Source of the DNA: Bacteroidetes bacterium UKL13-3
GTDB lineage: Bacteria; Bacteroidota; Bacteroidia; UKL13-3
Length of the DNA: 64,000 bases
Direction: 5' to 3'
Assembly (NCBI GenBank): GCA_001602415.1
Contig: CP012155.1
Span: 744,001-808,000 of the forward strand
Shown here: positions 43,149 to 51,778 of the stretch, piece by piece
Numbering within the stretch: position 1 is the first letter of the stretch
Layout: the number at the start of each line of letters is the position of its first letter
Position numbers and translations under genes: made by a program
The notes under the pieces: model-generated
The model's input: only the letters and a program-made list of their open reading frames with translations
What the model was told of the DNA's origin: nothing
Databases searched by the model: none

Positions 43149-43508
43149 TTAATTTTTATTTTGTTCGATAAATTCTTTACCAATCTCAATATAGAATCTA
43201 TCTGAGTTCATAGCCTTTAATAGGATGGTGAGATGATTTTCAAAAATAGTGATTAATTCTTTGTTGGAGATATTTCCTAATGTAATTCTGATTAACTTTT
43301 TAGAAGTCCCGGATATAAAATGACTATTTCTGAAGTCTTGGTCTTTAGATATCACCACATAGTCATTTGCGTCTGCCAATTTACAAATTTCACTATCCGT
43401 TGTGTTCCATTTTTGTTGAAGACCATTTACATACAGGGCTTCAAATCCATGTTGTGATAAAAACTTTACGAGTTGAATGGAGATGTGTACATCGCAGAGA
43501 AATCTCAT
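43149..43508 (-). CDS. DUF5615 PIN-like protein, putative toxin
   Basis: A 119-residue protein with a PIN-like nuclease fold: RFLCDVHISIQLV with an early Asp, LADANDYVVISKDQDF with further acidic residues, then KKLIRITLGNISNKEL. Proteins of this kind are regularly paired with a small DUF433 protein, and one lies immediately upstream here (TAATG stop-start overlap). The pair is widely interpreted as a VapBC-like toxin-antitoxin module, but activity has rarely been tested. Confidence 0.82.
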   Translation of the reverse strand: MRFLCDVHISIQLVKFLSQHGFEALYVNGLQQKWNTTDSEICKLADANDYVVISKDQDFRNSHFISGTSKKLIRITLGNISNKELITIFENHLTILLKAMNSDRFYIEIGKEFIEQNKN

Positions 43509-43735
43509 TAAGCAACCTCTTTTAACGATTTACCTGATGCCAAAATTTTAGCATATTGGAGGGAAGCGAGAATATCTTCTTTCTCCAACTCAGGGTGGTC
43601 ATTTAAAATGTCATCAAACGACATCTCACTTCCCACTAAGTCGAGGATTACTTCCACGGGCCAACGCATATTTCTGATGCAAGGCTTGCCATGACAAATC
43701 TGCTCATTGATGGTTATTCGTTCGAGATAGTTCAT
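43508..43735 (-). CDS. DUF433 protein, putative antitoxin
   Basis: A 75-residue protein of the DUF433 family: RITINEQICHGKPCIRNMRWPVEVILDLV, then DILNDHPELEKEDILASLQYAK. It has a winged-helix/HTH-like fold and is the usual partner of DUF5615 proteins. Its stop shares a base with the start of the PIN-like gene. Confidence 0.85.
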   Translation of the reverse strand: MNYLERITINEQICHGKPCIRNMRWPVEVILDLVGSEMSFDDILNDHPELEKEDILASLQYAKILASGKSLKEVA

Positions 43736-43879
43736 GTATCAAAAATAGGAATTATTATTTAAATAATAAGCGATGTAATAGACAGCTCTTTATAACTTGA
43801 GTTTCACATTTTAAAAGGTCTATTCTCGCGCTAACTATGTGTTTTGGATTTTATTTGATACCTACTTTGGTTGATATAA

Positions 43880-44500
43880 TTAATTGATAAAATCTAAGGT
43901 GTCTCCAGTTAACTTGTCAATATGTTTTACGATCTTCTCTCCGTCTAAGTAAAGGAAACCTAAGTAATTATAACCATTTCCATCATATACACCATTTTTT
44001 AATAAATAGAGATAGTCGCCATTTTGTTGTTTTGTACTACTGTCTAGGTAACTATTTCGACCATTGTACACATCTTTATCTTGTGTACCGACTAAGCTAT
44101 ATTTTAACATACCCAAGGAGTATTCATATTGGTCATCAAAATAAGATTCAAACTCAGAATAACTTTTATAGTAGGTTCTCTTTACGGTAATAATATTAGC
44201 ATTGTCAATACTATGATAGTGTAAAGTAAATGTAGTTAAGTTATACATTGAATGACATGCACCACTCATTAAACAGGAATTGTCACATACATCTATAGTG
44301 GTTGTCTCTGGTAGTATTGAAGATTTTAAATATATGATTGTGTCTTTTGAATTTTTTATTGCAATTAAAGTATCTTTTGAAAAGTACATATTTCCTTCAG
44401 CCGCATTTACACAATGCTCAGCTTTTGTGTCCTTGCAATTATTTTTATTGCATGAGATACCAATAATGCAAAAAGGAATAAGAACTAAGAATACCTTCAT
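43880..44500 (-). CDS. hypothetical lipoprotein
   Basis: A 206-residue protein with a lipoprotein signal (VFLVLIPFCIIGISCNKNN; lipobox GISC at about residue 17). The mature part has several cysteines (NCKDTKAEHC, DVCDNSCLMSGAC) that may form disulfides, and many Tyr, Asp and Asn residues. I do not recognise a family. It lies 10 bases downstream of the acyl-CoA dehydrogenase stop on the same strand. Confidence 0.65.
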   Translation of the reverse strand: MKVFLVLIPFCIIGISCNKNNCKDTKAEHCVNAAEGNMYFSKDTLIAIKNSKDTIIYLKSSILPETTTIDVCDNSCLMSGACHSMYNLTTFTLHYHSIDNANIITVKRTYYKSYSEFESYFDDQYEYSLGMLKYSLVGTQDKDVYNGRNSYLDSSTKQQNGDYLYLLKNGVYDGNGYNYLGFLYLDGEKIVKHIDKLTGDTLDFIN

Positions 44501-44510
44501 ACAAGTTTAT

Positions 44511-45740
44511 TTACACAAACGCGTTAATCCCCGTAATATCCATACCGGTAATCAGCAAATGAATATCATGTGTTCCTTCGTAGGTAACAACGGATTCTAA
44601 ATTCATCATATGACGCATAATCGGATATTCGCCTGTGATACCCATGCCGCCTAGCATTTGGCGTGCATTGCGTGCAACGTTTAATGCTAAATCAACATTG
44701 TTACGTTTGGCCATACTGATTTGAGCCGGTGTTGCGCGGCCTTCATTCATCAATACACCTAATCTCCAGGTTAGTAATTGAGCTTTGGTAATTTCGGTTA
44801 ACATCTCGGCCAGTTTCTTTTGTTGCAATTGGAAACCTCCAATCGGACGGCCAAATTGTTCACGCTCCAATGAATAGCGAACAGCAGTATCGTAGCAATC
44901 CATGGCAGCACCCAAAGCGCCCCAGCTGATTCCGTAACGCGCACTGTTCAGGCAAGTCAACGGACCTTTTAGTCCTTCAACACCCGGTAAAATATTTTCT
45001 TTCGGAACCAGTACATCGCTAAATACCAATTCTCCTGTAGCTGATGCACGTAAGCTCCATTTGTTATGCGTTTCAGGAGTTGAAAAGCCTTCCATTCCTC
45101 GCTCCACAATAATTCCTTTAATTTTTCCTTCTTCGTTTTTTGCCCAAACAACTGCAACATCTGCGTAAGGTGAATTCGAAATCCACATTTTAGCTCCGTT
45201 CAGGATTACGTTTTTGCCATCGCCTGCATCTTTAAAATTGGTCGTCATGCCGGCAGGATTTGAACCGTGGTTAGGCTCCGTTAAACCAAAACATCCCAGC
45301 CATTCGCCTTTGGCTAATTTCGGAAGGTATTTATGTTTTTGCTCTTCGCTACCGAATTTATAAATAGGGTACATTACAAGTGAACCTTGCACGGATGCAG
45401 TTGAACGCACACCTGAATCGCAGCGCTCTAACTCTTGCATCATAATACCGTATGTGATATAGTCCATTCCGCCACAACCGTATTCTGCGGGTAGCTGCGG
45501 TCCGAAACAACCTAAATCTCCAAGTTGTTTCACCATGCTGTATGGGAAAGTTGCTTGTTGAGCAACGTCTTCAATAATGGGCGACAATTCTTTCTTAACA
45601 TAATCGCGCACCATATTGCGGATCATTTTATGTTCGTCTGTCAATAATTCATCCATTAAATAATAATCAGGATGATTGTATAAATCAGGCTTATTGGCTC
45701 TGTGAAAATTCTCGGTTGAAGTGGCTTTTGTATTGCTCAT
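44511..45740 (-). CDS. gcdH: glutaryl-CoA dehydrogenase-like acyl-CoA dehydrogenase
   Basis: A 409-residue FAD enzyme. Features are RCDSGVRSTASVQGSLVMYPIY with the glutaryl-CoA-binding arginine, CFGLTEPNHGSNPAGM, GAKMWISNSPYADVAVVWAK, SLEREQFGRPIGGFQL, ARQMLGGMGITGEYPI, and the catalytic glutamate in VVTYEGTHDIHLLI. It would oxidise and decarboxylate glutaryl-CoA to crotonyl-CoA in lysine or tryptophan breakdown. The RS-TA motif and the C-terminal pattern favour glutaryl-CoA dehydrogenase over short-chain enzymes. Confidence 0.9.
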   Translation of the reverse strand: MSNTKATSTENFHRANKPDLYNHPDYYLMDELLTDEHKMIRNMVRDYVKKELSPIIEDVAQQATFPYSMVKQLGDLGCFGPQLPAEYGCGGMDYITYGIMMQELERCDSGVRSTASVQGSLVMYPIYKFGSEEQKHKYLPKLAKGEWLGCFGLTEPNHGSNPAGMTTNFKDAGDGKNVILNGAKMWISNSPYADVAVVWAKNEEGKIKGIIVERGMEGFSTPETHNKWSLRASATGELVFSDVLVPKENILPGVEGLKGPLTCLNSARYGISWGALGAAMDCYDTAVRYSLEREQFGRPIGGFQLQQKKLAEMLTEITKAQLLTWRLGVLMNEGRATPAQISMAKRNNVDLALNVARNARQMLGGMGITGEYPIMRHMMNLESVVTYEGTHDIHLLITGMDITGINAFV

Positions 45741-45890
45741 ATTTTTGGTTAAATATTGGTGCGAAAGTAGGGTATTTTTTCAAAAAGAAGTTGATAAGGT
45801 TGATTAAGTGATTGGTTGATTAAGTTAATAATGTTGATTAAGTTAGCCGGGTTAATATTAGAACTATAATAGGATAATAAGTAAGATTCA

Positions 45891-46238
45891 ATGAAGTACA
45901 TAACAGCATTAACAGGATTAGAGTTTTACAGTTACCACGGATTATATGCCGAGGAGCAGATTTTGGGGCAACTATTTAAGGTGGATATGAAAGTAACGAT
46001 CGATATTGATAAACCTATTACCTATATCGAGGATGCAGTGGATTATGAAATTTTGTTCAATACGGCTAAAGAAGAGATGGCTGTGAGTCAGGAGTTGATT
46101 GAAACCGTTGCTCAACGCATTTTGGCGAGGTTGCAGAATCATTTTGTTACAGCGACTTCCATCGAGGTCACTATTTATAAACCGAACCCTGCGGGTGTGT
46201 TTAAGAGTGGGGTGGCGAGTGTAACTTTTAGTGTATAA
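45891..46238 (+). CDS. folB: dihydroneopterin aldolase
   Basis: A 115-residue enzyme of folate biosynthesis that converts dihydroneopterin to hydroxymethyl-dihydropterin. LTGLEFYSYHGLYAEEQILGQ is the family signature with the catalytic Glu. IEDAVDYEILFNTAKEEM and IEVTIYKPNPAG match the substrate pocket and the C-terminal strand with its lysine. The gene is alone on the plus strand. The upstream 150 bases are low-complexity GATTAAGTGATTGG-like DNA. Confidence 0.92.
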   Translation: MKYITALTGLEFYSYHGLYAEEQILGQLFKVDMKVTIDIDKPITYIEDAVDYEILFNTAKEEMAVSQELIETVAQRILARLQNHFVTATSIEVTIYKPNPAGVFKSGVASVTFSV

Positions 46239-46262
46239 AAAAAAAGCCCCAAACATTAAATC

Positions 46263-48001
46263 GAGGCCACTGAAAAAGTCATTTGATTAACAAATGTTAG
46301 TAAAAGGGGTAAAAAACGGCAATGTTTTTTGCCCCTTTTTTTGTTTCTTTATTAAGAAATTTAACGGCAGCCAAATGTTATTACAACAGCATAAAATTCA
46401 GATTAGTAACCATTCTTCGTTATAAGATTTAATTGTTCCGAAGCACAATTTGCTTAGAAAAATTAATGAATTAGTAGACTTTTCCTTTGTATACGAGGAG
46501 CTAGTAAATAAATATTGCATGAATAATGGCCGAATGGCGGAAAGTCCAGTTCGCATGTTCAAGTATTTACTTTTGAAAACAATTTATACAATATCTGATG
46601 TTGATGTAGTTGAGCGTTCACGATACGATATGTCATTTAAATACTTTTTAGAAATGATACCAGAAGAGGAAGTAATAAATTCTAGTTCATTGACCAAGTT
46701 TAGAAAACTACGTTTAAAAGACACCGACTTGTTAGATTTATTAATAAACAAAACAGTCAGTATAGCAGTTGAAAAAGGCATCATTCGTTCAAAGTCAATT
46801 ATAGTAGATGCCACACATATGCTATCAAGATCAAATCCATTTTCAGCAATAGAAGTATTACGTGAACGCTCTAAGTTACTCAGGAAAGCGGTGTATTTGT
46901 TTGATGAGGAATGGAAAGAAAATATGCCACAAAAGAACATTGATAATGATTTGGAAAAGGAGTTAGCATATTGCAAAGAGTTAGAGCAACGAATAGAAAA
47001 TGAACCAACTATTAGTTCAATACCTGGTGTAAAAGAAAAACTCAATTTACTAAAAGAAACGATAGAAGATACGCAAGAAAATTTCATCCTATCAAAAGAT
47101 ACTGATGCAAGAATTGGGCACAAATCAGCTGATAGCTCATTCTTTGGATACAAAACACATATAGCCATGACCGAAGAGCGCATTATTACAGCAGCAGTAG
47201 TAACATCGGGTGAAAAAGGAGATGGGCCAGAGTTAACAAAACTTTTACAAATGAGTCAAGAAAATGGAATTGATGTGGATACCATAATAGGCGATACCGC
47301 CTATTCAGGAAAAGAAAATCTTAAAATTACAACAGAGCAAAATATTAAAATAGTAGCAAGGCTAAATCCCTCAATCACACAAGGCACAAGAAAGGATGAA
47401 GATAAATTTGATTACAATAAAGATGCAGATATGTTTGTTTGCCCTGCTGGTCATATGGCATTAAAAAAGGCTCGTCAAGGCACAAAAAATATTGGAAAAA
47501 ACCAAGCAGTAACATACTACTTTGATACAGACAAATGTAAAACATGCCCTTTAAAAGAGGGTTGTTATAAAGAAGGAGCAAAAACAAAAACCTATTCGTT
47601 AACAATTAAATCAGACCTACATCAAGAACAAACAGTCTTTCAAGAAACCGATTATTATAAAGAAAAATCAAAGCATCGTTATAAAATTGAAGCAAAAAAT
47701 AGTGAGTTAAAAAACATACACGGATACGATAGAGCAATATCCTATGGCATTAGTAATATGCAAATGCAGGGTGCACTGGCAATTTTTGCAGTCAACTTAA
47801 AAAGAATTATTAAATTAACAGAGTAAACTCTAAAGTTACGCGAAAAAAGGTCTAAAAATGCATTTTAGGGTGCAACAAGAACCATAAAACATCCTGTAAA
47901 TCTCAAAAGTAAAATTACAAAAAAGCGATTAAGTAAAATTTACATTTTACCTAATCGCTCTAAATTAAGTTTTCATCAAAATGATGCTTTTCAGTGGCCT
48001 C
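46263..48001 (+). mobile_element. IS1182-type insertion sequence (about 1739 bp)
   Basis: Terminal inverted repeats GAGGCCACTGAAAA (left, 46263) and TTTTCAGTGGCCTC (right, ending 48001) bracket one transposase gene. The outside bases read AAAAAAAAAGCC on the left (folB side) and GGCTTTTTTT on the right. No clear target duplication is visible. Confidence 0.88.
46450..47826 (+). CDS. IS1182-family transposase
   Basis: A 458-residue DDE transposase. The N-terminal domain (PVRMFKYLLLKTIYTIS, then SSSLTKFRKLRL) is the IS1182-type DUF772-like domain. The catalytic residues are Asp in SIIVDATHMLS, Asp in VDTIIGDTAYSGKENL, and Glu in the C-terminal KHRYKIEAKNSELKNIHGY. A cysteine cluster (DKCKTCPLKEGC, with an upstream VCPAGH) is typical of the family. 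The first codon in the listed frame is TTG. The frame is intact and may be active. Confidence 0.93.
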   Translation: MLRKINELVDFSFVYEELVNKYCMNNGRMAESPVRMFKYLLLKTIYTISDVDVVERSRYDMSFKYFLEMIPEEEVINSSSLTKFRKLRLKDTDLLDLLINKTVSIAVEKGIIRSKSIIVDATHMLSRSNPFSAIEVLRERSKLLRKAVYLFDEEWKENMPQKNIDNDLEKELAYCKELEQRIENEPTISSIPGVKEKLNLLKETIEDTQENFILSKDTDARIGHKSADSSFFGYKTHIAMTEERIITAAVVTSGEKGDGPELTKLLQMSQENGIDVDTIIGDTAYSGKENLKITTEQNIKIVARLNPSITQGTRKDEDKFDYNKDADMFVCPAGHMALKKARQGTKNIGKNQAVTYYFDTDKCKTCPLKEGCYKEGAKTKTYSLTIKSDLHQEQTVFQETDYYKEKSKHRYKIEAKNSELKNIHGYDRAISYGISNMQMQGALAIFAVNLKRIIKLTE

Positions 48002-48043
48002 CAATTATGCTGCAAGGCTTTTTTTAATGAGTAATGAAAAGGC

Positions 48044-49147
48044 TTATTGAACAAATAATTTTTTAACAACAACTGCTTCTCCTGATTGTATTTTTACAAA
48101 GTAAATACCTGATTTAAGAATGCTTACTGGCAACGTATTAGATGTTTGCGATGCAGTAAAAACAGCTTCTGTTTTACCTGTAACTCCAATAATGCTAATT
48201 ACATCTTTGTGCGGTATTAATCCAACTAGAACCGCTTCCTCTTTTGCAGGATTTGGATACAAATTAATGGCATCTAATCTTGTTAACTCTTCTACGCTGG
48301 TTATAACACTGTTTCTGATAAAAATATTACGAGTAGATTCTGAATAACGAACTATGCCTTTCGACTGGGCTTTTACCCGCCAAATTCCTGCAAACAATAC
48401 ACCTGAAGTAATACCCCTTTGATTAGCCAATTGTAATATAAGCTTTTTGGGTAATTTAATCCCAGGGCTCATACCTGAAGGAAGGTCAAAACGCGGGTTA
48501 CTAAAATCACCGCCAACGGTATCCAATACAAATGTATAAGTAGTTGTATCAACGCCATTTGGGTGCTTACTAGGAGTCCAACTCAATAAAACGGAATCAT
48601 TTAAATTTGTGCTAGTAAGCAAAATGGTATCATTCTGCAACGGAGTTAATAAGTTAAAGGGACTTAACGTTATAACACTGTTTCTGATAAAAATTTTACG
48701 AGTAGATTCTGAATAACGAACTATGCCTTTCGACTGGGCTTTTACCCGCCAAATTCCTGCAAACAATACACCTGAAGTAATACCCCTTTGATTAGCCAAT
48801 TGTAATATAAACTTTTTGGGTAATTTAATCCCAGGGCTCATACCTGAAGGAAGGTCAAAACGCGGGTTACTAAAATCACCGCCAACGGTATCCAATACAA
48901 ATGTATAAGTAGTTGTATCAACGCCATTTGAGTTCTTACTAGGATCCCAACTCAATAAAACGGAATCATTTAAATTTGTGCTAGTAAGCAAAATGGTATC
49001 ATTCTGCAACGGAGTTAATAAGTTAAAGGGACTTAACGTTTGGCCATAAAGATTTGATAATGAAATTAATGTACTTAGGAATAGAAGGGTTAAGACCTTG
49101 TTTAAGTTGTTTGGTAATCTGCTGATTGTTGTAAATGTTTTTTTCAT
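48044..49147 (-). CDS. secreted protein with two near-identical domains and T9SS tail
   Basis: A 367-residue protein with a signal peptide ending near SNLYGQ. Two copies of a 123-residue Ig/fibronectin-like domain follow (LSPFNLLTPLQNDTILLTS, then TYTFVLDTVGGDFSNPRFDL and GIWRVKAQSKGIVRYSEST). They differ at only about half a dozen residues. A T9SS type A sorting domain follows (LYPNPAKEEAVLVGL, SGIYFVKIQ, VVVKKLFVQ). It is probably displayed on the surface or released. The domain resembles SusE/F-type Ig modules but no ligand can be named. Confidence 0.8.
   Translation of the reverse strand: MKKTFTTISRLPNNLNKVLTLLFLSTLISLSNLYGQTLSPFNLLTPLQNDTILLTSTNLNDSVLLSWDPSKNSNGVDTTTYTFVLDTVGGDFSNPRFDLPSGMSPGIKLPKKFILQLANQRGITSGVLFAGIWRVKAQSKGIVRYSESTRKIFIRNSVITLSPFNLLTPLQNDTILLTSTNLNDSVLLSWTPSKHPNGVDTTTYTFVLDTVGGDFSNPRFDLPSGMSPGIKLPKKLILQLANQRGITSGVLFAGIWRVKAQSKGIVRYSESTRNIFIRNSVITSVEELTRLDAINLYPNPAKEEAVLVGLIPHKDVISIIGVTGKTEAVFTASQTSNTLPVSILKSGIYFVKIQSGEAVVVKKLFVQ
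48300..49037. repeat. 369-bp direct duplication within the T9SS gene
   Basis: Units 48300-48668 and 48669-49037 are almost identical in DNA (a few substitutions, for example GGGTGCTTACTAGGAGT against GAGTTCTTACTAGGATC). The unit is exactly 123 codons, so the reading frame is kept. The near-identity at silent positions shows that the duplication is recent or homogenised. Confidence 0.92.
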
Positions 49148-49454
49148 AAATGTTTGTTTTTTGGGTTAGAATAATTGATTTATGGGTCTATATAAAAAAT
49201 GCTAGCACACACAAGTTATGCAGTATAAAACAGACCCGTATTCCATACAGCAAATTCTGTGCCATTAAACCTATTTCGCACAAACGTGTCTTTGGCGAGT
49301 AAACTACTAAACATTTTTAAATTGTTGTTTCATAAGCTGTTGTTTTGTTTTTTGTTTAAAATTAAAACGTATATCCGCAAATATACCACTCCGCAGATAG
49401 GATGCGAACAAAGTCTAAAATGTCATACCCTTTGAACATAATCTGTTATTTTTA
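49148..49454. other. intergenic region without genes
   Basis: About 300 AT-rich bases upstream of the T9SS gene and before the IS4-type copy. GGGTCT (about 49184) and AGACCC (about 49230) form a short inverted repeat. No coding frame or strong promoter core is clear. Confidence 0.5.
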
Positions 49455-50872
49455 CATAACTATCCGAAAGTCTAAATTAGAAAAAGCGGAAAAGAACACA
49501 AATATTTGAGGTGTCTAACTACTCAATCAAATGAGCCTTTTCCGCAGAAACAAAAATAGTAATAAACCTGTAATTCGTCAGGTAATCGATTTAATTCCCC
49601 GCTTTATTATAACAAAGGCAATTAATCGCTATCAAAGCGACAAGTATTGCCACAAATACAAAACATACGACCAGTTAGTTGCCTTATTGTTCGGACAGCT
49701 TTGTAAATGCAGTACTTTAGAAGATATTTCGGTTGGAATAGGTGTATCCGAAACCTTTATATCCGACCTTGGATTAGAACAAAGTCCGGCTAAGTCAACC
49801 ATGAGTGATGGTAATAAGAAGCGTAATTGGCAAGTATTTGAGCAGTTGTTTAATGAGCTACTCAAATATTATGGAAGTAGCCTTGCCAAGTATTCAAATC
49901 AAACCGTGATCGAAGATGTTAAATCACTTACAATCCTTATACGTGATAGCAGCACGGTTAGCCTATGCTTGAGCATGTTTGACTGGGCAAAGTTCCGAAC
50001 AGCTAAAGGAGGCATTAAAATACACACACAATGGGATGAAGCTATGATGCTTCCCAATTTGGTTAACATCACCGAAGCATCTGTACACGATAGCAAGGGT
50101 TTTGAGCAGGTAGTATTTGAAAAAGGAACCATTATTATTGAAGATAAAGGTTATTGGGACTTTGGCGTAATCCGAGACAGGATAAAGGCTGAAAATACTT
50201 TTGTTACTCGAATAAAGGATAATACGGTTTATCAGGTCATAGAAGAACTGGAACTTCCTGACAAGGTTGATCAGCATATCCTGATAGATGAACTTATTCA
50301 CTTAACGGGCAAGAAAGCTCTTGAGTTAAAATTGGAAACGCAAACCCTAAGAAGGGTTGTGGCATATCACCAAGAAAAAAACACAACCATAGAAATTATT
50401 ACCAATAATTTAACGTGGCAAGCTTCTACCATTGCTGCACTATACAAAAGACGTTGGGATATTGAGACGTTCTTTAAACTGCTTAAGCAAAATCTGAATG
50501 TTAAAACCTTTATCAGCACGAGACAAAATGGGGTTAAGTCTCAAATATTTGTAGCATTGATAGCTTATCTACTTTTAGAATTATTGAGAAGAGTAAAAGC
50601 AAAAGGTAAAACAGCCTTCTCTAATTTTGTAGAGAAAATACGTATCTGCTTATGCTATTATCTAACGCTTGATTAGGTAATACTCCGCATACAACCCAAA
50701 GCCAGAAGCGCTAGAATAAAACAAATCGTCTTTAACTTTAATGGTAATCATATACTGTTTTGATCGTTTTTTAGGACTTTATTTCTTTCGATTTTTACAT
50801 CGTATCTAATATTAACAAAGGTTTACAAAGAAGTTTTAATTGATTCTCAAAAAAGTTCGGATGAGTGTGATA
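49455..50872 (+). mobile_element. IS4-type insertion sequence, copy 2 (about 1418 bp)
   Basis: Same length and ends as 1659-3076 but in the opposite orientation. Its ends are CATAACTATCCGAAAG on the left and GTTCGGATGAGTGTGATA on the right. No target duplication is evident (left flank TTATTTTTA, right flank GAATATGAC). A perfect 50-bp palindrome begins 12 bases beyond the right end. Confidence 0.9.
49531..50676 (+). CDS. IS4-family DDE transposase, copy 2
   Basis: A 381-residue transposase, intact, differing from the copy at 1855 at about three positions (E in ILIDELIH; IST and R in VKTFISTRQNG). The catalytic Asp-Asp-Glu set and Y-R-E-K signature are unchanged. The high identity of the two copies shows recent movement within this chromosome. 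Confidence 0.93.
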   Translation: MSLFRRNKNSNKPVIRQVIDLIPRFIITKAINRYQSDKYCHKYKTYDQLVALLFGQLCKCSTLEDISVGIGVSETFISDLGLEQSPAKSTMSDGNKKRNWQVFEQLFNELLKYYGSSLAKYSNQTVIEDVKSLTILIRDSSTVSLCLSMFDWAKFRTAKGGIKIHTQWDEAMMLPNLVNITEASVHDSKGFEQVVFEKGTIIIEDKGYWDFGVIRDRIKAENTFVTRIKDNTVYQVIEELELPDKVDQHILIDELIHLTGKKALELKLETQTLRRVVAYHQEKNTTIEIITNNLTWQASTIAALYKRRWDIETFFKLLKQNLNVKTFISTRQNGVKSQIFVALIAYLLLELLRRVKAKGKTAFSNFVEKIRICLCYYLTLD

Positions 50873-50884
50873 GAATATGACTGT

Positions 50885-50934
50885 TACTGTACTGGTTTCG
50901 GTACATTTTAAAATGTACCGAAACCAGTACAGTA
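50885..50934. repeat. perfect 50-bp palindrome
   Basis: TACTGTACTGGTTTCGGTAC followed by ATTTT forms the left arm of 25 bases. The right arm is its exact reverse complement, with no spacer. It lies between the IS4-type copy and the start of a response-regulator gene (ATG at 50972). It is not part of the IS because copy 1 lacks it. Confidence 0.95.
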
Positions 50935-50971
50935 GGATTTCTAATTTTCATTGATTACTATTGAAGTATCT

Positions 50972-51697
50972 ATGAAAAAAATAAACTCCTTCATCATAGC
51001 TGATGATAATCCCATTGATCTTTTTCTACATGCTAAAATAGTTAGTGAACTTGGACATCACGTGGTAGGTTTGGCGGAATCTGGTGACAAGCTTATTGAG
51101 TTGTGTAAATCGCACAAGGTGGATTATGTTTTAAGTGACACAATTATGCCAAGAGTTGATGGGTTCGCTGCGTGTAAAGTTATCAAAGAGGAGTTCCCAA
51201 ATACAAAAGCGATATGTGTATCATCATTCAATGATTTAACTTTTCCAGTCAGACTAAAGAACAATGGATTTGACGCATATCTGCTGAAGGGTTTTACCTC
51301 GTATAAACTCAATGCTGTAGTTAACCAGTTAGAATAAAACAAGTTTATAATAGATCCAATACTTCATAAAAATTTAATAAAACAACTCAAGCCAATTAAG
51401 GGCTACCTATCAGAATTATCAGAACTATCAGAACTATCAGAACTATCAGAACTATCAGAAAATTTTTACTTTGAATACAACGGAAGTAAGGTTAAAATTT
51501 CAGACAGACATATTTTGTTAGTGAGTGCTATTTATCACAGTCTAAGACGTGAGGAAATCGGAAACCTAATGAATATTGCTCCAGATACTGTTGACCAGAA
51601 TATTAAGAGATTTAAACAAAGACTTGGTGTGGAGAGCAAGATGGAGTTAGTGAAATTATTTATAGAATGGGGGCTTATCGTTAATCTTACGAGATAA
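50972..51697 (+). pseudogene. LuxR-type response regulator interrupted by one in-frame TAA
   Basis: Residues 1-121 are a receiver domain (FIIADDNPIDLFLHAKIVSELG, Asp in YVLSDTIMPRVDGFA, CVSSFNDL, LLKGF). A TAA at 51335-51337 then stops the frame, which continues in phase as NKFIIDPILHKNLIKQLKPI, a linker of SEL units, and a LuxR-type HTH (LRREEIGNLMNIAPDTVDQNIKRF). Alignment with the intact paralogue at 20032 (HIWSGQFYIDPLM) places the stop where Ser or Gly should be, so a single TCA-to-TAA change is likely. As it stands, a receiver-only protein and possibly a separate HTH piece could be made. Confidence 0.85.
51409..51462 (+). repeat. 9-bp microsatellite in regulator linker
   Basis: Six units of TATCAGAAC/T encode (SEL)n between the receiver and HTH domains. 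The paralogue at 20032 has two SEL units at the same place, so the linker length has changed by unit gain. Confidence 0.85.
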
Positions 51698-51727
51698 TTG
51701 ATGAAGATTTAATATATATGCAAAGCC

Positions 51728-51758
51728 AAAGCCCCGAATAACAAGTATTCGAGGCTTT
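51728..51758 (+). terminator. terminator after the split response regulator
   Basis: AAAGCCCCGAATA (51728-51740) pairs with TATTCGAGGCTTT (51746-51758) around ACAAG, with one G-T mismatch, followed by TTC. Confidence 0.75.
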
Positions 51759-51778
51759 TCATAAAGTCATTTTTAAAT

